The notes beneath the pieces were generated by a model. It saw nothing but the letters and a program-made list of their open reading frames with translations, ran no database searches and was not told where the DNA came from. Positions 25,301 through 43,613 of a stretch of 64,000 bases of DNA are shown piece by piece. Source of the DNA: Rhyacophila brunnea (lineage: Eukaryota > Arthropoda > Insecta > Trichoptera > Rhyacophilidae); assembly GCA_022495005.1 (NCBI GenBank), contig JAGYXB010000612.1:682001-746000 (forward strand), in the 5' to 3' direction. Made by a program: the position numbers and the translations under genes. Numbering within the stretch: position 1 is the first letter of the stretch; every line of letters begins with the position of its first letter.

Positions 25301-28300
25301 ATTGTATACGTTCAATCTTGGAAATACATAAGTTTAATGGAGTAAATAATATTGTAATATAAATAATATTGTGAATTTAATCTTTCTCATTTTTATTAAT
25401 TTATGTGAAAAAATAAAATGAATCGGCAACTTACACATGGGTATAAATCAAACTTCATTCAAACTCAGTTTATTTCTAATGTAGTTATTTGTTATTAAAA
25501 GTATTTTTTCTGTTTTATTTTCGTTTTTATTTTATTTTCCATAAAAATTGATAAAAAAATCAATCTCGAAAGTTTCGGGATTATATTTATCAATCCCGGG
25601 ATTTATAGGTATCGAAAATAGCTCGGGATCCCGGGATTGGAATCCCTAGTCCTGGCTCCTGGTGTCGGGGAATTTAAGGAAAAGGCGAGTGTTCAGCAAT
25701 ATTCAGCTTGAGCGGGTGGGCAGGCCGTGAAAACATAATATTATGTTATTATATAATATGAATATTATTCAAATCTCTCTCACATACCCGCACTACAATT
25801 TATCTTAAAACAATAATAGTTCTGATAAAACGAATGATTAGTGGCCGAAAGCTTCTCTGTTTCCGAAAACGTACAAACACCAAGACTAATCGTACGAAAT
25901 TACTATATTTTGAAAAAATGGACGGTGTAATTCACTCAAGGCATTCTATACCGCCCTGCTAAGTAAAAAGACAGTGTTTTTGGTTTTGGTGAAACAAGAA
26001 CCCAAATTTAAAACAACCTACCTTTACACTATATTACCTATGTAAAATTATTGGATTGTTTTGACATAATATTTAAATAGACAGTATTTTTACTTAGCAG
26101 GGCAGTATAATAGTCAGGCCGTGACACGAAACTGTATACTTCAATAGTAGTTATAGTTATTGCTTATACTTTGAATGCAATATTGTATACTGTTTGTAGA
26201 AAATGGTCGCAAATTTCAATAAATAGTAATAATTTAAGCAATATATGCCATCGAAAATCTTTATTTATTGCGGACAGGTAGGTTACCGGATCGCATTCGA
26301 AGGAAATCAATATTTAGCTGTAAAATCATAATTCAAAATTCAGTGCCAGGGCCTGAATATAATTGGTATTGCTTTCATTGTTCAAAGTATGTAATGGTAA
26401 TGTGATCTACAAATTGTAATAATATTACATGATTATTAGGCGAACCCAAACACTAGATAAGGCACTTTGGACAAAAATTAATGTTATGCCATTTTTAGAT
26501 ATATTTTACAATTAGGGATTAGATTTTAGATGTATTATATACAAGAAATTGATATTATTCATAGATTTTGAAAAAAACCCTTCTTCAGTTACATGGAAAT
26601 CACAGTTTCCATTTTGAAATCATTAAAGTAAATAGTCTTCAAAATTGGTGTAGGTGTCAATTGTCTATGCAGCATTACCCATAAACTTTTTCGGTATCAA
26701 TGTTAATGTACGATATTATAAAACACTAAATGGCTTCAAATTTTTTACTTAATAATTAACTTAATAATGATGTTTATACGATATGCTAATGTATTAATTT
26801 TATATCATCGTCATTATCAACATAAGTGGCGCTACAACCCAGGGCGGGTCCTAGACTCCTTCAAGAACTTCAACCCCCCCCCCCCCTCCAGTGTCCCAAC
26901 CGTCCAACCACCAAATTAATTTGATAACAATATATAATACAAGTATATTTTTTGTCAGTTATCATTTTCTACTGGTGAGCTTGCATCTGCGGAAGCTTTA
27001 CTTTTGGACATTCCCCGAGCGATCGACATTTCCGATTGCCCGCCCACGCACACCGAGATAAAATCGGCTGTGAAAAGGCTCAAGAACGGAAAGGCACCGG
27101 GGGGAGACGGGATTCATCCTGAGTTCCTCAAGTACAGCTTGAGCGCAATCCTGCACCCTATGTTTCATCTGATGACAAAGGTGTGGGAAGAAGAGCGCTG
27201 CCCAAGGGACTGGGTGAACGGTGAAATCATCACACTTCTTAAAAAATGTGACCCTCTAAGCTGCGACAATTACCGAGGCATTACGCTACTCAGTGTTCCG
27301 GGAAAGATTTTGGCAAACATCATTTTGATGAGAATAAGGGACCCAATAATGCACGTCTTCAGGAAAAACCAAGCCGGGTTTCTACCTGGTCGAGCGTGTG
27401 CAGACCAAATCCACAACCTTCGATGTCTTCTCCAGCAGAGCCATGAGCTGAATAGTCCGATGGCCTGCTGCTTTGTGGATTATGAGAAGGCTTTCGACAG
27501 TCCGCACCGCCCCTCCCTCTGGATGATACTGGGAGCATACGGGATCCCTCCCAAGATCATTGCCATAATCAAAAGCCTGCATGAGAACAGCGAATGCTGT
27601 GTCAGAATTGGAGATACTGTCACGGAATGGTTCGGGGTCACGACCGGAGTCAGACAGGGTTGTGTCCTTGCACCGTTTCTCTTTATCATTCTCTTCGACT
27701 TTATACTACGGAAGTCAATACCACCCGACCGAGGCATACCTGTTACCCCCACGGTGAAGCTATGCGACCTGGAATACGCCGATGATGCTCTCCTGTTCGA
27801 CAACTCAATCGAGGGCATTGAAGAGACAATCGACAGGTTGCATAACAACTCCTCTCGCGTTGGTTTGAAAATCAACGCGAAGAAAACCAACGTCTTGTGC
27901 AATAGTACCTGTCCTGATCCAGATTTCCCTCTGATTAGCGATGGACAAAACATCGAGAGCGTCGACAGCTTCAAGTACACATCACGGGAGATGGTATTTT
28001 GCAGAAAGAGCTCGCTATCCGAATGGGAATGGCTGGAGCAACATTCAACTCGATGCGAAATGTCTGGGACTCACGATTGTACTCGATCAAAACTAAATGC
28101 CGCCTATTCGACGCTTGCATTCTGACAGTGCTGCTTTACGGTAGCGAATCATGGCACCTTACGAAGGCTCAGAGCAACCGTATACTGAGCTTCGAAAACG
28201 GATGTTTGCGACGAATACTGGGTATGCGGTGGTATGACTTTAGGAGCAATGAGGAGATAAGAGAACGTACGAAGCAGCCTCTCATCACGCTGAAAGTGAA

Positions 28301-31229
28301 GAGGCGACGTTGGACCTGGCTCGGCCACGTGCTGCGGATGCCAGAAGAGAACTTTAACCTGGCTTGCCTGTTCTTCAAGCCGACCGGATTCCGGCGTCCT
28401 GGAAGGCCGCTAAATACAATCTACAGAATGTATACGGCGGAGCTACGGGATGCTGGTTTAACCTGGAACGAAGCAAGAAGACTGGCGAGCGACAGGGATT
28501 CTTGGAGGCGCCGCGTGGTGTCCATATGCTCCAGCTAAGTGGCGGATATGGGCAAAGAAGAAGAAAGAGCTTGCATAGTGTTTGAAGATGTCGAAAGGCT
28601 AAACCCGAGAAGCAAAAATATTCAAACCTAGGAATAGTACAAGACTTCAATTCGTTCAATCAATTAGAATACACTTTCATATTAATATGTTTAGGCTCCA
28701 TCTTCTTTCTATAGAACAAGGTTTTCTTCGATGGAATCTTTCATACAAAGTTATCATAAGTTATTTTCAAATATCAAAAGATAATATAATACTCGTAGTA
28801 TAATAATTATAATATCGTCACCTCAATACTACAACTAGATAACTTGATATGGATATTGTTGGAAAAATGAAATTTAAACTTTACTTAAGGGGGGACATGC
28901 TCAGCGTAGGTCAAAATGGAGCTTTTGTTCTATTTTCAAAGCATGATCCTGGACATACCTTAAACGTTGTAGATAATCTATTTGTATAATTTTGAAGCCT
29001 TATTATCCTTTATATTTATTTTAAACATTTGACGTGCGTGTTTGAACATGTACCTAACCGAAAAAAAAATCTTTTTTTTTAAACGGTACATGTTCAAACA
29101 CGCGCGTCAATATCATTTTACTCCCTACTTCAATTATAGTTTGTCAATTTATAGCTACGGTCGTATGTTGTAGCTTAACCACTGGGGAATGCCAAAAGAA
29201 ATGGCGTATTTCAAAAAATCACTACCTTATTCTTAGGTCAATAATTATTATAAAGCAATCATTATTCGTAGGATCTTTATCACACTTGAATGGTCAAAGA
29301 CATAGCTTATAATTAGTCTCTTTAAAATTACCTTCAAATGCGTTAATCTTGCCCATTTTTTGAGTAATAAAATGCCTAATTCTTGTCAAATTTGGGATCA
29401 CAGAGATTATCAATATAATTTTTTATCGTAAATATTTTACTAAAATTATCTCGTCATAAATTATACTAATGGTTTTATAAATGCGTTTAAAAATTAATAA
29501 ATGTAAAAAATCTTAACACCACTGCACATTTATGTACTGAAATATGACTATATTCTAAAACATTAGAGCGAGAGGTTTAAAAGAATACTATTTTATGTAA
29601 TAAAAATACTTTATGCAGTCATCAAATGTTTAAAATAAATATAAAGGATAATAAGGCTTCAAAATTATATAAATAGATTATATACAACGTTTAAGGTATG
29701 TCCAGGATCATGCTTTGAAAATATAAAAAAGGCTCCATTTTGACCCACGCTGAGCACATCCGCCCTTAAACATAAATCTAGGCTACAATAATTATTATTT
29801 AAAATACAAATGGGAAATTATGCCTGTCTAATTGGAAACACAGAACTAATACAGTTCCCATTAACTACTAATTCTGTTTTTATATTAAGTATATATTTTG
29901 ATACAGAAGAAATATACAAGAAGAACTCAAATACATATTCTAATGGATTCAAGATCTGTACTATTCCATTTAAGTCGTCTTTTGCGACCCGGGTTTCGCC
30001 TTTAGGCATCTTCAGGCGCCGTGTCTCACTAAAGGTAAACACTCACTGACAACGAACACTCTTTACTCTAGCTTATATAATAAATCAATACAATAAAGTA
30101 GGTAAAAACTCCATTACCTACCTATCAAGTCAAAGGTCACAAAAAATACAATAAACAAATCATGAATAGTTGAAGTCTCAGTAAAAAACCTAATTAGTAA
30201 AAACCCTATCTTATTAATAACAATACACTCGATAGCATATTTTAATAAATCGTCAAAACATAATAATAGATCATTATTCTATATAAATACATATACCTGA
30301 AAACTGTAATACGAATTCATCAAGTCGCACAGGTCGCAAATGGTCATGTATGCCTCCATTAATTCGTTGATATCAGGTCTGTTTTCTTTAGCAGAATTTA
30401 TCGCATCATCAATTTTTGCCTTCCAATCAAACATAAAATTTTCAAGCGCATTATACTTATGGTATTTCTTATGATTAAAGTCAATCCAAAGTCTTATGGA
30501 ATTGTCTCCATGCGTTTTGTATTTTACTTGAAGCTGGATATTCAAAATAATAAAAAAGTAATTGAATAAAATCATTGCAGAGTAAAATTCAATCATAACT
30601 AAAGAGTTCATTAAGTAGAATAGGTAGTTTATCGAATATAAGCAAGCGCCCTCTAAGTTATAGAGAATTTTCACGGAGTAAAAATCAAAACAGCAAAGTA
30701 TCACTAAAGGAATTGTCAGTATAAAAATCATCATTATAATCCAGCGTCTGCCTTCTATATAAACTTCTGGTCGGTCAGTTCCCAAAAGTTTTGCCGTTGA
30801 TTTAGTCATAGTAAAAAATGCATCACTTGTCTCCGTGCAAAATAAAGTTACTATTATGTTAGACACGCTTGTACTGACCAGAGTTAAAATACACAAGATA
30901 TCAACTGCAACAAATAATATATTCATTTTTGGGTGTATCTGTTCGTGTTGGTTTTTAATCATGAATACGCAAAATACACCAAGGACGGCTAATGTGACAA
31001 AACAGTGGATTTTCTTCTTCCACATATCCTTGGGAGGATATCTGCTCATTGCGAACAATTGCAGTAATTGCTCCAACGGCTTCAAGCAATATTTAATTGA
31101 ACATATCTCCTCGTTGTATTTGTGTTTCCTGTTTGCAGTGGTCGTGTCGATCATTGTATGGAATTTGAAGACCGCAGGCAGATTGTTGTTGACTATTTGA
31201 TTTCTTTTGTAAAAATCTCCCATTGTCAA
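22313..31229 (-). CDS. Gustatory receptor B (7tm_7), four exons, 443 aa
   Basis: Predicted chemosensory ligand-gated cation channel. Exons: 31229-30297 (311 codons), 25047-24967 (81 nt), 23475-23316 (160 nt), 22470-22313 (158 nt). All junctions are GT-AG, phases agree (0, 0, 1), and the spliced frame ends at TAA 22315. Exon 1 carries TM1-TM5 and ends AYMTICDLCDLMNSYYSFQ. Exon 2 encodes TM6 (NFLLAFNGILSIVRSIHF). Exon 3 holds the cytoplasmic linker with LNCVKVISEAKRTSLIMDSI. Exon 4 is the TM7 block GEQAILDRWSHLVARR, FFSACGFFTLDFTYMYNMAG, TYVIILMQ. The usual terminal TYx5QF has Met for Phe. MGDFYKR at codon 3 is shared with C and D, so ATG 31223 may be the true start. Length suits the family. 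The first intron (5.2 kb) contains an antisense LINE and MITEs. Confidence 0.92.
22534..22578. promoter_or_regulatory. Conserved intronic block next to exon 4 of gene B
   Basis: CAAGATGGCGGCGTTTA followed by ACAGCTGATTTG lies about 65 nt upstream of exon 4. The same block sits at the same place in genes C (33667) and D (43833). AAGATGGCGGC matches the YY1/Pleiohomeotic consensus, and CAGCTG is an E-box. A regulatory role is inference. Confidence 0.4.
22621..23020. mobile_element. PIF/Harbinger-like MITE (GGCTCGCACATCA termini)
   Basis: Inverted ends GGCTCGCACATCACAACTCG and CGAGTTCTGATGTGCGAGCC are flanked by TAA (22621-22623 and 23018-23020), the 3-bp duplication of Harbinger elements. The interior is GC-rich. 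It sits in intron 3 of gene B. The short open frames here are non-genic. Confidence 0.7.
23863..24444. mobile_element. hAT-like MITE rich in CTCGAGA/GGGATTT
   Basis: TAGAGTTGG and CCAACTCTA are the ends. Flanks cctgtacc and cttatacc agree at 6 of 8. The subterminal regions are many short variants of TTCTCGAGA and TCCCGAA. It lies in intron 2 of gene B. Confidence 0.65.
25118..25648. mobile_element. hAT-like MITE, TAGGGAT/CCCGGGATT family, copy 1
   Basis: TAGGGAATCC and GGAATCCCTA termini are flanked by gtcctgac (25110-25117) and gtcctggc (25649-25656), 7 of 8 matching. Subterminal CCCGGGATT motifs repeat. A second copy is at 32528. Confidence 0.75.
25946..26110. mobile_element. Small palindromic MITE with TA duplication
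   Basis: CCGCCCTGCTAAGTAAAAA at the left is mirrored by TTTTTACTTAGCAGGGCAG at the right, each flanked by TA. A diverged copy lies at about 48991-49232. Confidence 0.6.
26111..26955. other. Intron 1 of gene B, AT-rich
   Basis: No exon was recognised. A run of 13 C at about 26874-26886 precedes the LINE. Confidence 0.4.
26961..28600 (+). pseudogene. Non-LTR retrotransposon, RT domain and C-terminus, one frameshift
   Basis: The plus strand encodes a LINE reverse transcriptase without its endonuclease. From about 26961 it reads through LKNGKAPGGDGIHPEF (fingers), NYRGITLLSVPGKILAN, QAGFLPGRACADQIHNLR, FVDYEKAFDS (motif A, catalytic Asp), TTGVRQGCVLAPFLF (motif B), EYADDALLF (motif C, both Asp present) and VGLKINAKKTNV (motif D). 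Near 27980 the frame shifts. The continuing frame 27999-28538 gives LTVLLYGSESWHL, RRWTWLGHVLRMPEENF and RRPGRPLNTIYRM, ending SICSS. The clade is RTE-like, but I am not certain of it. It is 5' truncated and lies antisense in the first intron of gene B. Its GC content is higher than the surroundings, as in a recent insertion. Confidence 0.85.
28885..29769. mobile_element. Long palindromic element with TTAA duplication (piggyBac-like MITE)
   Basis: About 145 bp at 28889-29030 (GGGGGGACATGCTCAGCG onward) recur inverted at 29617-29765. TTAA lies at both ends (28885-28888 and 29766-29769), the piggyBac target site. The interior holds a second tight hairpin at 29029-29110. The right arm is present alone at 36898-37078, again ending at TTAA. 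Confidence 0.75.
29029..29110. repeat. Internal 26-bp hairpin in the TTAA element
   Basis: TTGACGTGCGTGTTTGAACA pairs with TGTTCAAACACGCGCGTCAA. Arms are 26 bp with one mismatch, separated by an A/T-run loop of about 30 nt. Confidence 0.75.
29770..30296. other. Start of intron 1 of gene B
   Basis: No exon was recognised. Two overlapping frames of about 75 codons (29810-30049) have no domain. Confidence 0.4.
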
Positions 31230-32289
31230 ATTAATGTGTTCAGCTCGAGTAGGTTTTTCACTATAATCGTTTTTCTTATTGTAAACATAAATAATAACCT
31301 TGGAAAATTATAATAACTTTATCTATGTATAATTGTTTGCTTTTCCTTTTTTATGATTTCCACCCAAAGTAAGTAATTATTTTAATTATATATTATGAAA
31401 GTCGATAATGGAATTCCTTAATATTTATATTTTTTTAATTTAGATATTAATCTAAAATATTAATCTACATAATTATTAATTAACTAAATTGAAATCCATT
31501 ACTGATTAATTGTATAAGCTTTGTGAAAAGTAAGCATTTTATATAGGTACTTATTCAATTATGTATGAAATAACCTGTGTCATTTATGTGCGACTCTCAT
31601 AATTTAGGGACAAATCTCACAGTAGGTGAAGATGGGCGCATCATTTTTTTGAACGACGCGACCACTCAACCAAAATGCAAAGTCATCTAAAACTGCAGAG
31701 TCTAAGCCCGAACACACATGCCTCGTCATAAGAATTAACTCCCAAAGATATTTCAAATTATTCATGTTCAGGGCTCAAAATGGACCAGAGCGCACGGGAG
31801 CGACGTTCCGGGTCGTAAAATCGACAGCATTGTCGTTCCGTCATTTCAGCTAGAATGGGCACATAACAAAAAATCAAATACACTTATTTTTATAAAACAC
31901 ACATAAAATCAGATAACTATGTTAATATTTACACGATACGTCACCTCTTAAAAATAATACTTAACAATTTCGGAGCAAATGCAGCATATGAGTGGAGATT
32001 ATAGTAACACATTTTTATGATGATTATTTGTAGACACTCATCTAACTAACATATTGGATCCTTAAACTAGATCAATACATTGAAAAAACATCATGTTTTT
32101 TTCCCAACCACACAATTGAAACAGCTGCTTTGCCAACACGTGGGTATTGATGCACAGGATGGTTAAACTTTGTACAGTAATATTCTAGATATGGGATACC
32201 TAGCGATCGGTCATTTAAAAAAAATAACAAACTTGTACAATACTGGTTGGTAATTGTTTATTTCATAATGTTTTTTTTATTCATAAATA
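31230..32289. other. Intergenic B-C, upstream of gene B
   Basis: AT-rich. From about 31767, CAGGGCTCAAAATGGACCAG and GGAGCGACGTTCCGG form a truncated copy of the CGCTCGAAATGG hAT MITE seen at 40582-43338. No gene. Confidence 0.45.
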
Positions 32290-33288
32290 TAATGCCACGT
32301 ACACACTTGCGACCATCAGGCGAGTCGAACAAGGAACGAGTGCGACAACCTCAAATATTTTCTTGGCAAGCCTCTCTCTCATTTGTCGGTATTTCAAAGA
32401 ATCCAAAGTGATTTGAGGCTCGTTTGATTCTCGCAGGTGTGTGCGTATTGGCGCGCACGTATTTGAATCACCGTCCACACCAAATTATTTTACTTGTTAC
32501 TTGGTCGGTTCGCATGATGCTCGCAGGTAGGGATCCCAAGCTATTTTCGATACATATGAATCCCGGGATTGATAAACATAATCCCGGGATTTCGGGATTG
32601 TTTTTTTTATCATTTTTTATGGAAAATAAAATAAAAGCGAAAATATAACAGAAAAAATACTTTTAATAAAAAATAACTACATTAGAAATAAACTGAGTTT
32701 GAATGAAGTTTGATTTATACCAATGTGTAAGTTGCCGATTCATTTTTTTTTTCACATGAATTATTAAAAATGAGAAAGGTTGGAAAAAAGCAATGCTTCG
32801 CACTTTTAACAAAGTAATTCTACCATGATATCATACGTTTTACGGCAGTTTCATATTTGGCTGACTAATTAGATTTATGATGCGAAAAGGCCATAAGTAC
32901 GCCATGATTATTTGCTTTACTATTTTAAATCTCGCTAATCCATTCATTATGTCTTTACTATCAGAAACAGCAATCTCATATTAAATTCACATTATTATTT
33001 ATATTACAATATTATTTACTCCATTAAACTTGTGTATTTCCAAGATTGAACGTATACAATATTAACAATAAATGTCTTATATAGTATAAATTATACTAGA
33101 TTTATTTTTGACCGATTTTATCAATGTTATTTGTAAATATAAAAATTTTATATTAACAATGGAAAAAAATGCCAATCCCGGGACCAGTCCCGGAATCCCG
33201 GGATTGTCAAATTGTAATCCCAAAATCCCGGGATCAGAATTTTGGCTCGGGATTGGATTCCCTACTCGCAGGTGTGTACCCGGCGTAA
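32290..33288. mobile_element. Harbinger-like MITE split by a hAT MITE
   Basis: CCACGTACACACTTGCGA at the left and the inverse of CGCCGGGTACACACCTGCGA at the right are flanked by TAA (32290-32292 and 33286-33288). The element is interrupted by the insertion at 32528-33264. Confidence 0.65.
32528..33264. mobile_element. hAT-like MITE, TAGGGAT/CCCGGGATT family, copy 2
   Basis: TAGGGATCCC and the inverse GGATTCCCTA are flanked by a perfect 8-bp duplication ctcgcagg (32520-32527 and 33265-33272). Compared with the 25118 copy it has about 200 extra bases at roughly 32777-32980. Confidence 0.85.
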
Positions 33289-33452
33289 CTTCACAAAATA
33301 TGCAGTTAATTTCAAAAGCTGCTTCTAAAAGTTTAAAATAAAGCAAATATTTCAATTTACCTAGTAATATCTATTATTCCAAAGTCATATTATTATTGTG
33401 GAATGGACACTTTAAAACAAACAATATTAATTATTATCAATTTACTACAAAC

Positions 33453-39456
<6,004 letters not shown>

Positions 39457-40581
39457 ACGACTACGTCTATCTGGAGCTCCTGTTAGTTTTTAACTATGGT
39501 TACTTTTTTATTGTAAAATTAAAACAACTTAATTTATAATAATATAAAATAATTGTTTCTTTTTTCACTAATTCCACTCAAAATAGTTAATTTATTTATT
39601 ATAATGGTAATGGATAATGGAAGTCATTAGTATATAATTTAATAACGTTATTAGGTACTATAAATATTACCGATTAATTATATAAGCTATATGGAAAGTA
39701 ATAAGTATGTTAAATATTATAAAATATGTATTGTGCCATTAATTTGTTTTTATTTTAATATATAGGTACCATACCATACCCATGATTTTTGTTCAGTTAT
39801 TGGAAAAAGAGAAGTTAATTACATATTTTCAATTTTGAAACGTACATTTACAATAAGTGGACAATATTATATAATACATAAATATATATCATGTGATTAC
39901 TGCCAAAAGTTGGTAAGTCTCGAAATCATGTTTTGGAGAAATTGCAAATTGAAGTTTGATATGCCCTCTAAAATCAGGCATAATGTTAATTTCTTTGTGC
40001 GTTATGTGCATATTTTGTATAAAGGATTCACTTGATTTTTTTCTCTAGCATACATATTTATATAACAGAAACATAATCCATTGTTAACTCTAAATACCTA
40101 AATTATCAACTTACCAACTTTTGGGAGTAATTATTTTTTTTAATCTAAGAATTATATATTATATAATTAAGTGTAGTATTATAGTATTCACATTACTAGT
40201 TTTAGATAGAGTCTGTAGTGAGTACAAGTATAATTACGTTCCTCCATTTTAACAGCGAGAATTAGATATTATCTTGTGTAGTGCTCTTGTGTTATTTTAT
40301 TGTTTAGTATTTTTAGGTTTCGGTTTTTGAATGTTAATTTTATATTTATGTTGTTTGCACAGATCTCCGATAGCCCATCGCTTCTTTTTCAGTGTTTGGT
40401 AGTCGTTAATTATGACACCCCGACAAAACCGCCAAGACATTGCCACCAAACCAAATGCGCCCGTAAAAAATACAAAAATATATAAAACGAGTGCTTTTTT
40501 GGTTTTTTGAATTGCGTATAGATAGAAATTTACGTACTTACTTACGTATGATTTGAGATTAAATCCGTTGCAGCTGTTAGT
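39457..40581. other. Intergenic C-D, upstream of gene C
   Basis: AT-rich, with no element borders or exons recognised. The proximal promoter of gene C must lie here. Confidence 0.4.
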
Positions 40582-40929
40582 CAGAGGTCGAAATGGAATA
40601 TTTTACAAACCGGAGCGCTCAATATTTTATGAAAATGTTAACATAATTATCTAATTGCTTGTGTATTTTATAAAAATAAGTGTGTTATGCCGTGTCCACA
40701 TTGGCGACCTCATTAAATTTCGATTAAAATAATTTTTGGTCAAACAAATTTTGATAATTATTGTGAAATTTATTGAGGTTACCAGTGTGGGCAAACTTTT
40801 AGATTTTTACGTTAAATGGCAAATCTAGCTTACTGTCAAATTAATATGTCCACGAGACGGAGCGATAATTTTGGTGATTTTACGAACCGGAACGGCGCTC
40901 CGGTGCATTCCGGTCCATTTCGAACTCTG
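40582..40929. mobile_element. hAT MITE, CGCTCGAAATGG family, copy 1
   Basis: CAGAGGTCGAAATGG and CCATTTCGAACTCTG ends with a perfect 8-bp duplication ctgttagt (40574-40581 and 40930-40937). GGAGCGCTCCGG motifs are subterminal. Confidence 0.85.
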
Positions 40930-40937
40930 CTGTTAGT

Positions 40938-41379
40938 AGAGTAATAACTTAAAACCATCAAGTTTTAGCACTTAGTTAATGCTTTTGTATGGCAATAATT
41001 CTAATTTAGATTATCTAAGAAGGTAACAATATTAAAATTTATATTTTTTGTATCTTTATTCGTATGTTTGTTTTATTTGCGTAACTACCTATAATATAAT
41101 ATTATTAAAATAAAAATTGTCTCATTTCTTAATTGTTTTGGGAGCAATGTCTGGGCGGTAATGTCCGGGCCATTTTGGTTCGGGCGGTTTTGTCGGGACC
41201 CCTTCCGTTATAGTTCTAGTGTGTCTTCGTTTCTGTCATTTTTTTATAAATGTAGAGGAAATCGAAGAAGTTAAAATGCGGAATTTTTTTGTGAAGAAGA
41301 TAAACACTGATGTTTTTAAATCAATTTTATTGACACAACATAAATGAGAACAGTTTACAATGGTTAACATTAATAACGC
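40938..41379. other. AT-rich DNA, no gene recognised
   Basis: Nothing supported on either strand. Confidence 0.4.
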
Positions 41380-41387
41380 AACCTAAG

Positions 41388-42127
41388 CAGTGGCGGCTCG
41401 ACGACTTTCTACGTGTAGGGGTTTAGCCATTAATTATTAAATATACATACCTACATACTTTTTTTATAATATACATTATGTACGAAGCTAATTATTATAA
41501 TAATATGTTTTTATTAATGAGGAAATGATTAATTTTTCAGAATAAATAATAATATGATTATCTAAGTCGTTACTTAATCACGTCTAATAGGCGTGCTTAA
41601 AAATGATAACTTAATTAATAATAATTATTATTATTGACTTACCATTATCAGTTTTAAACAACGACATACAGCGAGCGTTTTTACTCACCTAGGGGTTATT
41701 TAATTCGCTCCCTAGTATGTGTATACTAACGCTAATGCATTCACATCCTTTGTAGAACGAGATTTTTACCACGGAGACGGGATGGGACTGAGTAATCCCC
41801 GGTCAACGAAAAATAAACGCCATAACTTTCTTAATCTGTACATAGGTGTCACCGTGAAATAAGCCGTATTTAATTTAATTATTTATCATGTAATGTTATT
41901 ACATAATAAATTACAATCATTGCATTATTTATTATTTGTAAAATCATAATAGATATCTCTTTAAAATTGCGATGGGTTTAGATGGATAAAATAAATTAAA
42001 TAGTTAATTTTATTCATGTAATTAAGTTGGTATATTATGACAATGATAAAAATATCGTACGTGTATTTTTGACATGGTAACGATGTGGGGATGATCCCTA
42101 CGAACCCTTAAGGTAAAGCCGCCCCTG
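41388..42127. mobile_element. hAT-like element, CAGTGGCGGCT family
   Basis: CAGTGGCGGCTCGAC and AAAGCCGCCCCTG ends are flanked by a perfect 8-bp duplication aacctaag (41380-41387 and 42128-42135). No transposase is recognised inside. Confidence 0.85.
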
Positions 42128-42584
42128 AACCTAAGAATATAATGTTTTCACAACGCAACATTTTTTAGAGAAAAAATGCAATTTTTAAGTAAAGTACCAC
42201 ACTATCATATCCACACCTATCATCGACGTTTAGAAAGGGGATCCACCTGAAAATTTTATTATCATCACAACAAAACGGTGGCCATGTTTCCTAAATTTCC
42301 ACTATAATATTTACAATATTTTTATATTTGCAAGCTAGGTGTAAAATTACGTGTTTTTTGTGGATACTAAATCCAAAAAAGGTTCCAAATTATTTGAATT
42401 CCATGGGATGAGATATCTATAATGGCCGCCATGTATGAATTAAAATGTGATAGTGTTTTTTAATAATTTTTCGGCTGACGTTTAACGAAAATTGGCCCCC
42501 CTCTTATTTACTACCCATTAATATATATAAAAAAAGAATACATGATATTCGAAAAATGATAATAACTATTTTATTGTCTAAGCC

Positions 42585-42821
42585 CAGGGCTCGAAATGGA
42601 ACGGAACGCACCGGAGCGCCGTTCCGGCTCGTGAAATTTGTAAAATTATCGCTCCGTCTCGTGGAAAAAATATGTTGACCGTCTGAGCTGGATAGGCCAT
42701 AGAATAGAAAATCTGACACATTTATTTTCATAAAATACACATACGATTTGATGATTATGTAAATATCTTCAGAAAATTTATCGAGCGCTCCGGTTCGTAA
42801 ACTTTTCCATTTCGAGCGCTG
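42585..42821. mobile_element. hAT MITE, CGCTCGAAATGG family, copy 2
   Basis: CAGGGCTCGAAATGG and CCATTTCGAGCGCTG ends with a perfect 8-bp duplication tctaagcc (42577-42584 and 42822-42829). Confidence 0.88.
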
Positions 42822-43094
42822 TCTAAGCCTCATAATTTAAGATGTTTATCACAAAAACTACCTACTTTAAAAGTTTAAAAATGATTTTACTTATAAGAAA
42901 ATAAATATTTAAATATTTTAGAATAAATTTTATTCCATTTAATATAATCATTTTATAAGCATAAAATTATTATTATCGACTTGATCGGATTCTTGATGGT
43001 ATTTGAATTTTATATTTTATTCAAGTTTTTACTTTTCCATTTGAGTCTTTTTAAACCCGGGTTTCGCGTTTTGAATCTTCTGGGACTATGCACA

Positions 43095-43338
43095 CAGCGC
43101 TCGAAATGAACCAGAGTGCACCGGAACATAGCTCCGATTCGTGAAATCCCCGAAATTATCGCTCCGTCCCGTGGAAAAATTAAATATCGCCTCCCGGTTC
43201 GTGAATTATTAAAAATTAATGTCATAAGTTTAAAGACTGTTATGCTATATTATGATCGCTGTATTAGGGAGGTATATAACGAAAGATTAATATTAGATAA
43301 ATGTGTTAATATTTTTTAACTTTCCATTTCGAACGCTA
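43095..43338. mobile_element. hAT MITE, CGCTCGAAATGG family, copy 3
   Basis: CAGCGCTCGAAATG and CATTTCGAACGCTA ends with tatgcaca (43087-43094) and tatgtaca (43339-43346), 7 of 8 matching. Three copies lie within 2.8 kb. Confidence 0.8.
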
Positions 43339-43613
43339 TATGTACATTTTCCAAAGTCAAATCTACAACTGACACACAATATACCATTTTTTAAGTGTTG
43401 GAAATATCTTACATTAAATTACCCACTATTATTATACATTCAACAAACATATTAAAGTATCATCACTATTAAGTATCGGAACTGCACGGGTAAACTATTG
43501 AAAAGTTTAAAATATGTAAATTAATTAGAATTTTAAACTTTCGTTGTGAAAATGAACACTAAAAGTCAAATCATAATTAGTATCAATTTACTACAAACTC
43601 ATATTGAAATATA

